Origin: Macrobrachium rosenbergii | Taxonomy: Eukaryota > Arthropoda > Malacostraca > Decapoda > Palaemonidae | Direction: 5' to 3' | DNA: 64,000 nt | Assembly: GCF_040412425.1 (NCBI RefSeq) | Contig: NC_089795.1 | Coordinates: 81,742,663 to 81,806,662 of the forward strand | Shown: one piece after another, positions 33,735 to 45,264 of the stretch | How positions within the stretch are numbered: position 1 is the first letter of the stretch | Layout of the letters: each line of letters starts with the position of its first letter | Notes under the pieces: generated by a model | What the model saw: only the letters and a program-made list of their open reading frames with translations | The model's database searches: none | Told to the model about the DNA's origin: nothing | Translations under genes and position numbers: made by a program

Positions 33735-34030
33735 TTGATTGATTTATTTATTTTTGGTGACATGGATCTTATTCTTTTAAACTGTGCTGTTTTATAGTGT
33801 CATGGACTTGAGAAGAAAATTTTTATTTTAAAGTACATTCCGTGACCGTTGGCGGAGGTTTGCCTTACGTAAGAGCTCTGGTTATCGTTAAAAAATTTAC
33901 TTTGCCTCGTAGCACGGAACTATTCATGTTTCCGTGTTTTGTGAGGAAGTGAAAAAAAAGCGTAATTAGATTTTCTTAGTAAACGCAGACAATAGATATA
34001 AGAGCCAGCAGTCTTTGTTAAAGTTTACAA

Positions 34031-34078
<48 letters not shown>

Positions 34079-34537
34079 AGGGAACATAATACTCCCTCTG
34101 TTTACAAGCATTAAATTTTAATTTCAACGGTTCCTCTAATGAAAGGCCATTGTTTTCCTGAATAGTGAAGCAGAAAAAAAAGTGTTGTTGCTATGTAGGC
34201 GAGTTACTATAACGTCTACCGGCCAAGATGAATTGAGATTATGTATTCACATTTGTTGATTTCCCAGAACGTAAAACTTGGATACCTCACTGGATGGTTG
34301 GCACCACGTTATTAGGTCTCCTTCTTGGAACAGTTTCCTGTATCTGTGGTGCACGAGACAGGCTATTTCAAAACATTTGAAGAATGGTGGGGTTGATTTG
34401 GACAAGGAAGAATTGATTATTTATGTAGTGATACATCGGTATCCGTCAGGTGGTATTTGAAGCTGTAAAAAAATGGCGTTATTTTTGTTTGTTTATTTTT
34501 TTTGCTGTGTTGGTTTTGCTGTCATCAGGTTCTGTAT
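33735..34537. other. unique sequence with (CT)n
   Basis: (CT)n at 34032-34072 ending GTGTGTAG. No gene seen. Confidence 0.5.
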
Positions 34538-34930
34538 TTTTTAGTTTTCTGTAAAAGAAAACCATTGTGCTGGCTTTGTCTGTCCGTCGGCACTTTTTCT
34601 GTCCGCCCTCAGATCTTGGGTAACCATTGAGGCTAGAGGGCTGCAAAATTGAAGGCGTAATAGATCATCCACCTCCAATCATCAAATATACCAAATTTCA
34701 GTCCTCTAGCATCAGCAGTTTTTTCTTTATTTTATTTAAGGTTAAAGTTAGCCATAATCTTGCTTCTGGCAACGCAACAACGCAGGCCACAACGACCGGC
34801 TGAGAGTTTCACGGGCCGCGTCTCATTCAGCATTATACCGAGACCACCTAAAGCTAGATCTGTTTTCGGTGGCTTTGATTATGCGCTGTACAGAAAACTC
34901 GATTGCGCCGAAGAAACTTCGGCGAATTTA
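34538..34930 (+). mobile_element. FB foldback repeat, copy 7
   Basis: Complete but more decayed: the left arm begins CATTGAGGCTAGAGGGCTGC and the partner ends TAGCATCAGCAG. The terminal stem GCGCCGAAG/CTTCGGCG is followed by AATTTATTTTC, so the T run is interrupted. Same orientation as copy 6, about 800 bp apart. Confidence 0.88.
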
Positions 34931-35950
34931 TTTTCTTATATTCTACTCTGTATTTGTTTGTTTTTTGGTATTACCACTATGAGACTTATTTGTAATCCTT
35001 ATTGCTGCCATTGCTGTATGTTTGGACGTAAATGACAGTTTGGGTTCCACCTTCATGGTTATTTACCGATTGACTATCTATATCCCTCACGGACAATAAG
35101 AATATCAGTATTTTTCCACAAGCACTCTGAAAAAAAAATCTCTTAAAAGTTCTCTTTCGTCTCGCATAAAGTATCCTATTTGGTCATAATTGTCTTTTAT
35201 TTATTTATTTATTTATTTTTTATTATCGTTTCCTTTCTCTTGGTGAAAATTGGACAATTCATATTCAGATATACGAAAAGGTTTTTATATTCAGCATAAG
35301 AAAAAGATTTTTTTTACGAGTATTACTATCTTTAATAGACATAATTTTACGTTTTTGAATTTATGTTGAACCATTTACACCTCCGTTGCAATACTTATTG
35401 CGTTATAAGATCAAACTAAATCATTTACTGCCTTACGCCTTACCAGGTGAATTGTAGTTTTCCTGTGTAAGGTGGGATGTATCTGGGATGATTATGAGAC
35501 TTGACATTATCCAGTTAAATGGTTACTTCGCTTAAAATATTATATCAGTGAATTATGAAACAAAATGTAAAACTTAACTTTTTCTATAATGATTGCATCG
35601 TTTTGCAGTAGGTGCTATTTTTATCTGTGTTTTTTTTTTTCTGCAAATTCCACGGATGCCCAAGTTTCAAACAGAACCTCCAACCAGTTTACAGAAAAAA
35701 GAAAATTTGGACAAGAAATTTTCGAAAATAATTATTAAAATGATGCATAATGCTAAAATATCATCTGTCATCCTGCTTTTATCAACGCTCCCTTACTGAG
35801 GCTTTTATAAGATTTGTGTAAATAAATGGAGTCTATAATGTAAAAGGAATTTCTTCTCAGCCATTCTACCTGCTCCGTTGCCATGCTGCGTCCAGTAACG
35901 TGGAAGTCTGTTTTTTAGTCGACAAAACATCCTGATGTCACGTCTAGACA
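34931..35950. other. AT-rich sequence, no gene seen
   Basis: A short (TTTA)n lies at 35198-35220. A 68-codon plus frame at 35593-35799 has no motif. Confidence 0.5.
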
Positions 35951-35957
35951 GCAGTTA

Positions 35958-35993
35958 CGAAAAATGTAACTTTTATTACCATCATCCGTAGTG

Positions 35994-36059
<66 letters not shown>

Positions 36060-36089
36060 ATGTAGTTTTTTATGATCCATAATCTGTGA

Positions 36090-36132
<43 letters not shown>

Positions 36133-36228
36133 AAAATGTAGTTTTTATTATCACAACTAGTGCATGCATCTCTCTCTCTCTCTCTCTCTCTCTCCTAAAT
36201 GTAGTTTTTCATTATCATAATCCTAGTG

Positions 36229-36286
<58 letters not shown>

Positions 36287-36314
36287 ATGTAGCTTTTATC
36301 ATAAGCCGTAACGT

Positions 36315-36380
<66 letters not shown>

Positions 36381-36416
36381 CTTTAAATGTATATTTTATT
36401 ATCATAATTTGTTATA

Positions 36417-36491
<75 letters not shown>

Positions 36492-36522
36492 ATGCAGCTT
36501 TTATTATCATAAGCCGTAGCGT

Positions 36523-36586
<64 letters not shown>

Positions 36587-36645
36587 AATGTATATTTTAT
36601 TATCATAATCCGTGGTATATCATCTCTCTCTCTCTCTCTCTCAGT
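35958..36645. repeat. higher-order (CT)n / ~40-bp spacer array, 8 units
   Basis: Eight (CT)n blocks of different length alternate with a conserved spacer like AAAATGTAGTTTTTATTATC plus ATAATCCGTAGTGCATC. Spacers start near 35958, 36056, 36133, 36195, 36283, 36382, 36487 and 36584. The spacer sequence is conserved while CT length varies, so this is a tandem repeat of the composite unit and not eight independent microsatellites. Confidence 0.93.
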
Positions 36646-36649
36646 AGAG

Positions 36650-37018
36650 CTTTATATACTCATGCCTTGATTAAATATTTCAGTTAACGTGAGTTTTTTT
36701 TTATCAGTCTCATTCTTTATGAGATTTCACGAAGTTTCTGACAACTATGAAAAGCAAAGAAATCTCAAGTATACGTTTAAACAAATGCTTTATGCTTAAT
36801 GATTTTTCATAACAAGCGTAAATTGAGCTCTGGTTAACCAGGTATATTATGGTTAGTGAAATACATTCGCAATGAACCCCAGTCCGGAATCATTTTAGTA
36901 CCAGCACTGGATTTACTGTTCCAGTCACCGTGCACGCTTTAGTGGACAAAATTATCGAGTATCTTTTAGGAAATATTCGATACAGCGCCTGAGGAGATCT
37001 CGGAGAGGATCATATATT
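36650..37018. other. unique sequence, no gene seen
   Basis: No motif recognised. Confidence 0.45.
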
Positions 37019-37661
37019 AATTCGTCCCTAGTTTGACAAACTGGCGTAAGCCATTTTTTCCCCCCATTTTTGAAAATAGGCTTCAAAGATTTTGATGTTA
37101 TTCAGAGCTTCTAATCAGCTCATCTTCTGAGGAAATTTGGTTGGAAAATGTGACAAAGTAGGTAGCTGAAGTTTTGATAAGTTATAGTGTCAAAAGCTGA
37201 GACACTTTGGCTGGAAATCTCAAAAACTTAAAAGACAAGTAAAAAATGCGCCGAAGTTTCTTTGGCTCAGTCGAATTTTCTGTACATCGTATAATCAAGG
37301 CCACCGAAAATAGGTGTATCTGTCGGTGGTCTCGGTATAATGCTGTATGAACCGCGGCCCATGAAACTTTAACCACGGCCCGGCGGTGGCCTGTCCGATA
37401 TAGTTGCCAGATGCACGATTATGGATAATTTTACCTTAAATAAGATAAAAACTACTGAGGCTAGAGGCATGTAATTTGGTATGTTATATGATTGGAGGGT
37501 GGATGATCAACATAACAATTTACAGCCCTCTAGCCTCAGTAGTTTTTAGATCTGAGGGCGGACAGAAAAAGTGCGGACGGACAGACAAAGCTGGCACAAT
37601 AGTTTTCTTTTACAGAAAACTAAAAATGGGATAGTCCAGTTTGTCAAAATATTGACGAATT
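37019..37661 (-). mobile_element. TIR element 'R2', interrupted by FB copy 8
   Basis: Ends AATTCGTCCCTAGTTTGACA (37019) and, on the minus strand, AATTCGTCAATATTTTGACA (37661) are inverted repeats that continue with AACTGGCGTAAGCCATTTT / AACTGGACTATCCCATTTTT. The internal sequence matches 22,115-22,375. Comparison places the FB insertion between CCCATTT and TTAAGTTTTTGAG. No ORF, so a MITE-like element. Confidence 0.75.
37240..37624 (-). mobile_element. FB foldback repeat, copy 8 (reverse, inside R2)
   Basis: TAAAAAATGCGCCGAAG to TTACAGAAAACTAAAAA. The terminal stem reads GCGCCGAAG..CTTTGGCTC, so one arm has decayed. The internal arms are nearly perfect. Nested in R2, so younger than that R2 copy. 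Confidence 0.9.
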
Positions 37662-38770
37662 GTCTTAGACATTTGTTGGCTTAGAAAGGAACGTGCATAA
37701 GCAGACAGGTGTACATGACAATCTGTAAGCAACACGGTTACTCAGGTAACAATTGTCTTTCAAGCAGCAACTGCCACCAACCCTGACAGGCGAATTCATC
37801 CACGTACTGTTGCATTAGCCTGAACATCCCATTGTTGTTGCTGTTACCTGATTCAGTCTCCTTTATCATTAATTCAACAGCGCCTCTTTCCTTACGTGAC
37901 TGCACTTGCTAACTACCAACATGAGTGTAGTACTAGTTAGTATTACAGGCTTATATCCTCCTTTGAGTTTGTCGTCGAAAGCACGTATTCTGATTTGCAA
38001 TATATGATGAAGGTTATATAGATTCTCTGTATTCTTTTTGAATTAGCTCTGATTAACTAGATACTTCACGAGTGTCGATTGTACATTGGGTCGTTCTAGC
38101 GACCACAGCGAACTCATTATTGATAGTGTTTTTTTGGTTTACAAAAGAAGGGTAAATGAACAAGGCAAAAATAGTAATTCACAAGTAAATCGAAAAAACT
38201 GTCATCATACATCAAGCAGAATGGACAAATGGAAGCCTGAGGTAGGAGAAAGAATTCAAAAGGAAATCGAAAGAGCTGACATCAGATATCAAATGAAGTA
38301 AAAAAAAAAAAAAAAAAAAAAATAATAAAAAAGAACTGGAAGGATGATGAGGAGGAAGGTTCTTCTATGAAGATAAAAACGAAATATGTAAAAAAAAAAA
38401 AGAGTTCTTTTTATTTGCAGGAAGGATACCTGTGCAATGTATCATATGAAAACGCGTCCTTCACACTGTTCTCAAATAATGTTCTGTAAACAGAAGTGAG
38501 CATCAAAAGGTTCTGGTATCCATGATGAAGATTTTTTTTTTTTATTCCGTGTCTTCAACATTTTCCCTCACTCGAATTGAATATTCTTGCTAGAGTCAGG
38601 AGATTCTTTTCGGTGAGAATCTGGGTATTTTCTAGGCGGTATTTTGTTTATTGCAATTGTAATTACAAGATTTTTACTAAGGTAAAGAACGAAGATTCTA
38701 TTAGAGGAGGCTTTTCAAGGTGTGTCACTTCGATTAAATTTGTACAGAGAAGATGTCTATTTTTTATAAT
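37662..38770. other. unique sequence, no confirmed gene
   Basis: A frame at 38086-38301 includes SSDHSELIIDS, faintly like the SDH motif that ends AP-endonuclease domains of LINEs, and 23 A's follow at 38300-38322. This could be a LINE scrap, but the evidence is too thin for a call. Short A and T runs occur at 38390 and 38531. Confidence 0.3.
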
Positions 38771-38772
38771 AC

Positions 38773-38892
<120 letters not shown>

Positions 38893-38989
38893 GATAGATA
38901 GAATATGATGATGATACAGTCTGTTAGTGCGTATGAGGAAACTGTAAACACCTTTACTTAGAACTACAGTTTTATAAGAATAACTTGGT

Positions 38990-38992
<3 letters not shown>

Positions 38993-39047
<55 letters not shown>

Positions 39048-39053
39048 TATATG

Positions 39054-39141
<88 letters not shown>
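38993..39141. repeat. (AT)n microsatellite
   Basis: About 150 bp of TA repeats with ACAGTATATG and TTTATA interruptions. Confidence 0.97.
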
Positions 39142-39144
<3 letters not shown>

Positions 39145-39590
39145 GATTAATAGTTGAATGCAGAAATACTCACAACGTAATTTAAATGGTTTAGGAAGTT
39201 TTTACTCCCACGTGTATTTTATCATTTCGATTATTCTTGTTTTTACGGGGTTATTGTTGAAGATGGTTTTGCGCTGTTGTGGTTATTTTTACTACAATAT
39301 AATAACCCATTTGCGATGTTATTGTTTCTCTTAATATTTGCAGTCTATTCGTGACAACAGTTTAAAAAAAAAAACAACCGGTCAATTTTGATAAAAAATT
39401 TTTCATTGTGCAAGTGATGTGAAAATAATGGCTTGATGAAAATGATTGATGGGCCAATAGCAAGGCCTAATTAGCTCTGGCAGTTTACTTTAATAATTTG
39501 ACATTTTAATACTGGCCGATAATCAGACGAAAATGAACATTTTCTTCTCTAGGTCGGGTAAAGAAAACGGAGCATTTTCCAAACATGTTT
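39145..39590. other. AT-rich sequence, no gene seen
   Basis: Ordinary AT-rich DNA before the T-rich array. Confidence 0.45.
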
Positions 39591-39595
39591 TTTGT

Positions 39596-40320
39596 TTGTT
39601 ATTTATCTCTTCCAAAAGTGTTTTTTTTTTGCTCATTTTGCTATCTTTGCAAAAGTTTGTTTTATTTTATTTCGCTATCTTTGCAAGTGTGTTTTTTTTA
39701 TTTTGCTATCCTTGCAAAAGTGTGTTTTTTTATTTTGCTATCCTTGCAAAAGTGTGTTTTTTTATTTTGCTATCTTTGCAAAAGTGTGTTTTTTATCTTG
39801 CTATTTTTGCAAGTGTGTTTTTTTTATTTTGCTAACTTTGCAAAAGTGTGTTTTATATTTTGCTATTTTTGCAAGTGTGTTTTTTTTATTTTGCTATCTT
39901 TGCAAAAGTGTGTTTTTTTATTTTGCTATCTTTGCAAAAGTGTTTTTTTATTTTGCTATCTTTGCAAAAGTGTGTTTTTTTGCTATCTTCTTTTGTAAAA
40001 GTGTTTTTTTATTTTACTATCTTTGCAAAGTGTGTTTTATTTAGCTATCTTTCCAAAAGTGTTTTTTTTTTTTGCTATCTTTCAAAAGTGTGTTTTTTAT
40101 TTCCTATCTTTCCAAAGGTTTTTTATTTTGCTATCTTTCAAAAGTATTTTTCTTATTTGCTATCCTTCCAAAAGTTTCTTTTTGCTCTTTCAAAATTGTG
40201 TTTTTTTATTTTGCTATCTTTCGAAAGGTGTTCTTTTTAATATCTTCCAAAAGTGTGTGTGTGGGTGTGTCTTTTGCTATCTTTACAAATATTTTTTTTA
40301 ATTTGCTATCTTTCTAGAAA
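39596..40320. repeat. T-rich 32-bp tandem repeat, about 20 copies
   Basis: Consensus TTTTGCTATCTTTGCAAAAG followed by TGTGTTTTTTTA. Units become shorter and more varied after 40,000 (TTTCCAAAAG replaces TTTGCAAAAG). Long Phe/Cys/Leu-rich frames in all three plus phases (up to ~150 codons) are translations of the repeat. Confidence 0.95.
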
Positions 40321-41740
40321 TATTCGGAATGACTTTTATTTTCTGTTATTTTATCCGATCTTGTATTTGGCTTTCTTTCATTAGGTCTTCTCTAAATAGA
40401 TTAAAATTGATTGAACTTTTTTTCTTGTTATTTTGCTATCTGTCTGAAAGTGGTTTTTTTTTGCCGTCTATCCTAAACTATTCAGAATAGGTTTTATTTC
40501 CCGTTATTTTATGTAGCGTTCTTTCTTCTTTTGCTCTCCTCGAAATAGATTAAAATTCATTGGAGTTTTTTTTGTTTTTTGTTTTTTCCAAATGTGTTAT
40601 TGTTTTACTTTTCTAATCTTTCCAGAACTATTCAGAATACATTTTCTAACCCGTTATTTTATTTGACTTTCTTTAGCTCTTCTTGAAATAGTTAAAATTT
40701 GTTGAAATGTTTTTTTTTTTTGGGGGGGGGCATTTTGCTGTCTGTATATTCAAAATTAATTTTATTATCCGTTATTTTATCCCATATTTTATTCAGCGTA
40801 CTTTCTTAAGACTTTCTCGAAATTGGTTGAACTTTTTTTTTTTGCTATTTTGTTATCTTTCCAAAACTATTCGGAATAGATTTTATTTTCCGTTGTTTTG
40901 TATGGTTTTCTTTCTTCAGCTCTCCTCGAAATAGATTCAAACTGGTTGAATTGTTTTTATTTTGCTTTCTTTCCAAAACTTTTTTTTCTCTGGAACTACT
41001 AAGAATAGATTTTATTACCCTTTATTTTATTTGGCTTTCTTTTGCTCTCCTCGAAATAGATTAAAACTTGTTGAATTTGTTTCTATTTTGCTTTCTTTCC
41101 AAAACCGTTTTTTTTTTCTAGAACTATTCGGAATAGATTTTATTACATGGCTTCTTTTCTTCAGCTCTCCTCGAAATAGATTAAAACTTGTAGAATTTTT
41201 TTATTTTGCTTTCTATCGAAAACTGTTTTTTTTATCTTTCCAAAACTATTCGGAATAAATTTTATTACCCGTTATTTTATTTGGCTTCTTTCTTTTCCTC
41301 TCTTCGAAGTAGAATTAAACTTGTTGAATTTTTTTTTACTTTGCTTTCTTTCCAAAACTGTTTTTTATCTTTCTAGAACTATTTAAAATAGGTTTTATTG
41401 CCCGTTATTTTATTTGGCTTTCTTTCTTTTCGTCTCCTCGAAATGAATTAAAACATGAATTTTTTTTATTGTGCTTTCTTTCCTAAACTGTTTTTTTTTT
41501 ATCTTTCCAAAACTTTTTTTTTAATATTTCCAAAACTGTTTTTTTATCTTTCCAAAGTGTTTTTTATCTTTCCAAAACTGGTTTTATTTATCTTTCCAAA
41601 ACTTTTTTTTTATATTTCCAAAACTGTTTTTTTTTATCTTTCCAAAACTGCTTTTTATCTTTACAAAACTATTCGGAATAGATTTTATTACCCGTTATTT
41701 TATTTGGCTTTCTTTCTTTGGTCTCCTCGAAATAGATTAA
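40320..41740. repeat. T-rich ~120-150-bp tandem repeat, about 10 copies
   Basis: The unit contains TCTTTCCAAAACTATTCGGA, ATAGATTTTATTACCCGTTA, TTTTATTTGGCTTTC and TCCTCGAAATAGATTAAAAC. Anchor CTATTC occurs near 40478, 40628, 40867, 41124, 41246, 41379 (CTATTT) and 41669. A local expansion of a TCTTTCCAAAACTGTTTTTT sub-unit lies at 41470-41660. It shares the CTATCTTTCCAAAA motif with the 32-bp array, suggesting a common origin. Confidence 0.9.
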
Positions 41741-41814
41741 AACTTGCTGAAAACGAATCATGCGGGGCGTTGGGTATTGCCTTGGAGTTCTCGTATCTTG
41801 CGAGCGGAGGAAAA

Positions 41815-42650
41815 ACATCGTTTAGAACTTCATAACTGTGCGGAAGCAACTGGTGGCTGGCTCTTCAGGACACAAATAGGGTGAAAATTTTTATCTTTAT
41901 TATACAATTTTTTATTTTCTTGAAAAGATAAATACAGCCAGCTGTTTCTATCTGTCCACACTTTTTCTGTCCGCACTTTTTCTGTCCGCACTTTTACTGT
42001 CCGCCCTCGGATCTAAACTGCTGAGGCTAGGGCTGCAAGTGGTATGTTGATCATCCACCCTCAATCATCAGACGCCAAATTGCAGCTGCTTTAGCCTCTG
42101 CAGGTTTTATTTTGCTTAAGTTGTTAAGTTAGCCAGAATCGTGCTTCTGGCAGCGTATACGATAGGTCACCACCGGCCGTGGTTAAAAGTTTCACACCTA
42201 GGCCGCGGCTCATACAGCGTATAGCGAGAGCCACCGAAAGATAGATCATTTTCGGTGGCCTTGATTATACGCTGTGGCAGCCGTACAAAACTCTGCGCCG
42301 AAGTTTCTTCGCGCATTTTATGTTGTCATACGAAAAGTATCCGGGCGGAGACGTGAATTTTTTCGTTGTTTAATATTTCATAACTTTGTAAGTCCTGCGG
42401 AAGCAACTGGTGGATGTCCAGGAAAAAAATTAGGTTAAATAACTTATCGATTATGTCTCTTTTATAATAGGGTTTGCAACTATTTAGAGACGAAAAATAT
42501 TTTAATTATATTCGATATTTTAGAACCTTTCAAATCCTGCGGAAGCAACTGGTGGCTGGCTATCCGGGAAAAGCAATCAGCTCAAATAAGATATCTTTAT
42601 TATATCTCATTTTTTCATAGAGTGCGTATCCATTAAGAGAAGTAAAATAT
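41815..42650. repeat. ~145-bp diverged tandem repeat split by FB copy 9
   Basis: CGGAAGCAACTGGTGG recurs at 41841, 42398 and 42540, each with TTCATAACTTT- or TTTAGAACCTTT-like sequence before it and a TCCAGGA/TCTTTATTATA stretch after it. The last two lie 142 bp apart. The first two lie 557 bp apart, which becomes about 147 once the FB element is removed. Confidence 0.85.
41911..42320 (+). mobile_element. FB foldback repeat, copy 9 (most diverged)
   Basis: CTGTCCGCACTTTTTCTG occurs two to three times at the left end. The internal arms are eroded (CTGCTGAGGCTAGGGCTGCA), there is a small ACACCTAGGCC insertion before GCGGCTCATACAG, and the terminal stem is GCGCCGAAG..CTTCGCGC with one G lost. 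Full length, likely the oldest copy here. Confidence 0.85.
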
Positions 42651-42959
42651 CTCTATGACTATATTTTATCATGTATTGTTTCAAATAACAATCTTTAAGC
42701 ATCTTGTGTTCGTTTTTGCCTTTATTTATTCTTCTTGGTTAAGATATTTAAGATTTGATTAATTTTTCGTCCAAAGCGAAGGTTTTATTTATTATTTCTT
42801 CTGAAAGGAGGACTGACCAGGTGTTAAGGTGGTCCTAGTTCCGACAATGGATCCTTGAAATTTTTATGGATATCAGCCTAAACGTGTCACTGTTTGCCTA
42901 GACAAGTAATGGCCTGTCACTTCAGAATGTGAAATGTCTGCAGCTCTCACCGAGATATC

Positions 42960-43270
42960 CTCCGAAGGGGATTAGTGCCGGCAGTGCATCTCATGCGGTG
43001 CACTGTAGGCATTGCTTAAGGTTCTTTACAGCGTGCCTTCGGCCCTTAGCTGCAACCCCTTTCGTTCCTTTTACTGTACCTCCTTTCATATTCTCTTCCA
43101 TCCATCTTACTTTCCACCCTCTCCTAACAATTAATTCATAGTGCAATTGCGAGGTTTTCCTCCTGTTACACCTTTCAAATCTTTTATTGTCAATTTCCGT
43201 TTCAGCGCTGAATGACCTCATTGGTCCCAGTGCTTGGCGTTTGGCCTAAATTCTATATTCAGTTCAATTC
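42960..43270 (+). mobile_element. SINE-like repeat 'S', copy 7 (near-consensus)
   Basis: CGAAGGGGATTAGTGCCGGC, CATGCGGTGCACTGTAGGCA, CAGCGTGCCTTCGGCCCTTA, AATTGCGAGGTTTTCCTCCT, CAGCGCTGAATGACCTCATT and TTTGGCCTAAATTCTATATT, with tail CAGTTCAATTC. About 310 bp. Confidence 0.9.
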
Positions 43271-43686
43271 ACCGAGATATCAAACTAACATGTTATAAAA
43301 ATATAATTATTGCAGTGAATTTCACCGCTTGCAGTGCGGAGATACCAAACCTGAAAGGGGTTTTGAATAGAAAATAATGGAAGTAAAACCGAGTACAAAA
43401 CGGCCATTCACATTTAATAAGGAACTGAACGTATAATTTTGTTTTTGAGACTTCTGTGATATATGTAGGTAAAAATCCCAAAATGAGTTCTTTTGGGCAA
43501 AGGTCCGCTGTGGCTCACACTAAGATAAATGGAAATAAGGACACTGCGGGGGACCTTTAAGAAACATTAAAATTTTGCAGCTTTTCCTTTTATCTTCTTG
43601 GGCTCTTGACAGTCTGTTTCTAGTCCCTTGATCTCCTTAAGAAAGTTGTCCCTTATCTAGTGAATGCTCTCCATCTGTCTATTTTG
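43271..43686. other. unique sequence, no gene seen
   Basis: No coding motif. Confidence 0.45.
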
Positions 43687-44670
<984 letters not shown>

Positions 44671-44674
44671 CCAC

Positions 44675-45262
44675 ATGTACAGGTGTTGTGAATTCCCCCA
44701 TGTGCATGTGTTTGCAGTTCCCCATGTACAGGTGTTTGCAAGTCCTTGTGTACAGGTGTTTGCAGTTCCCCATGTGCAGGTGTTTGCAGTTCCCCAGGTA
44801 CAGGTGTTTGCAATTTCTCACGTACAGGTGTCTGCTGTTCCCCATGCGCAGTTGTTTGCAATTCCCCATGTGCAGATGTCTGCGATTCCCCCATGTACGG
44901 GGGTTCGCAATTCCTCATGTGCAGTTGTTTGAAATTCCCCATGTACAGGGTGTGCAATTCCTTATGTACAGGTATTCACAATTCTCCATGTATAGGTATT
45001 TGCAGTTCCGCATGTACAGGTGTTTGCAATTCCCCATGTACATGTGTTTGCAATTCCCACTTACAGGAAATTTCGAGTGTTTCCCCATGTTCAGGTGTTG
45101 CATTTGCATAGGTTTGCAATTTCCCCCCATGTACAGGTGTTTGTCTGTACAGGTGTTTCCCTTATTTCCCCCATGTATAGGTGTTTGTAGTCCTCCCCAT
45201 ATGCAGGTGTCTGCAATTCCCCATGTACAGGTGTTTGCATTTCGCCATACAGGCGTTGCAGA
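44675..45262. repeat. 24-25-bp minisatellite, about 23 copies
   Basis: Unit CCCCATGTACAGGTGTTTGC plus AATT, with frequent single-base indels and CATGTG/CATGTA variants. Because most units are 24 bp, long open frames exist on both strands (up to ~220 codons, plus) reading FPMYRCLQ repeats. The frame changes at indels and overlapping frames are equally open, so I do not call a protein. Confidence 0.93.
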
Positions 45263-45264
45263 AG

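Noticed and set aside
35958..36645. CRISPR-like repeat/spacer array
   Set aside because: The repeats are (CT)n of unequal length and the spacers are near-identical, the opposite of a CRISPR array. The DNA is eukaryotic.
38086..38322. LINE endonuclease end followed by a poly(A) tail
   Set aside because: Only a SSDHSELI scrap resembles the motif. No flanking RT or TSD seen.
39585..40044. 137-150-codon Phe/Cys-rich proteins
   Set aside because: Three overlapping frames of the 32-bp T-rich repeat; no independent coding evidence.
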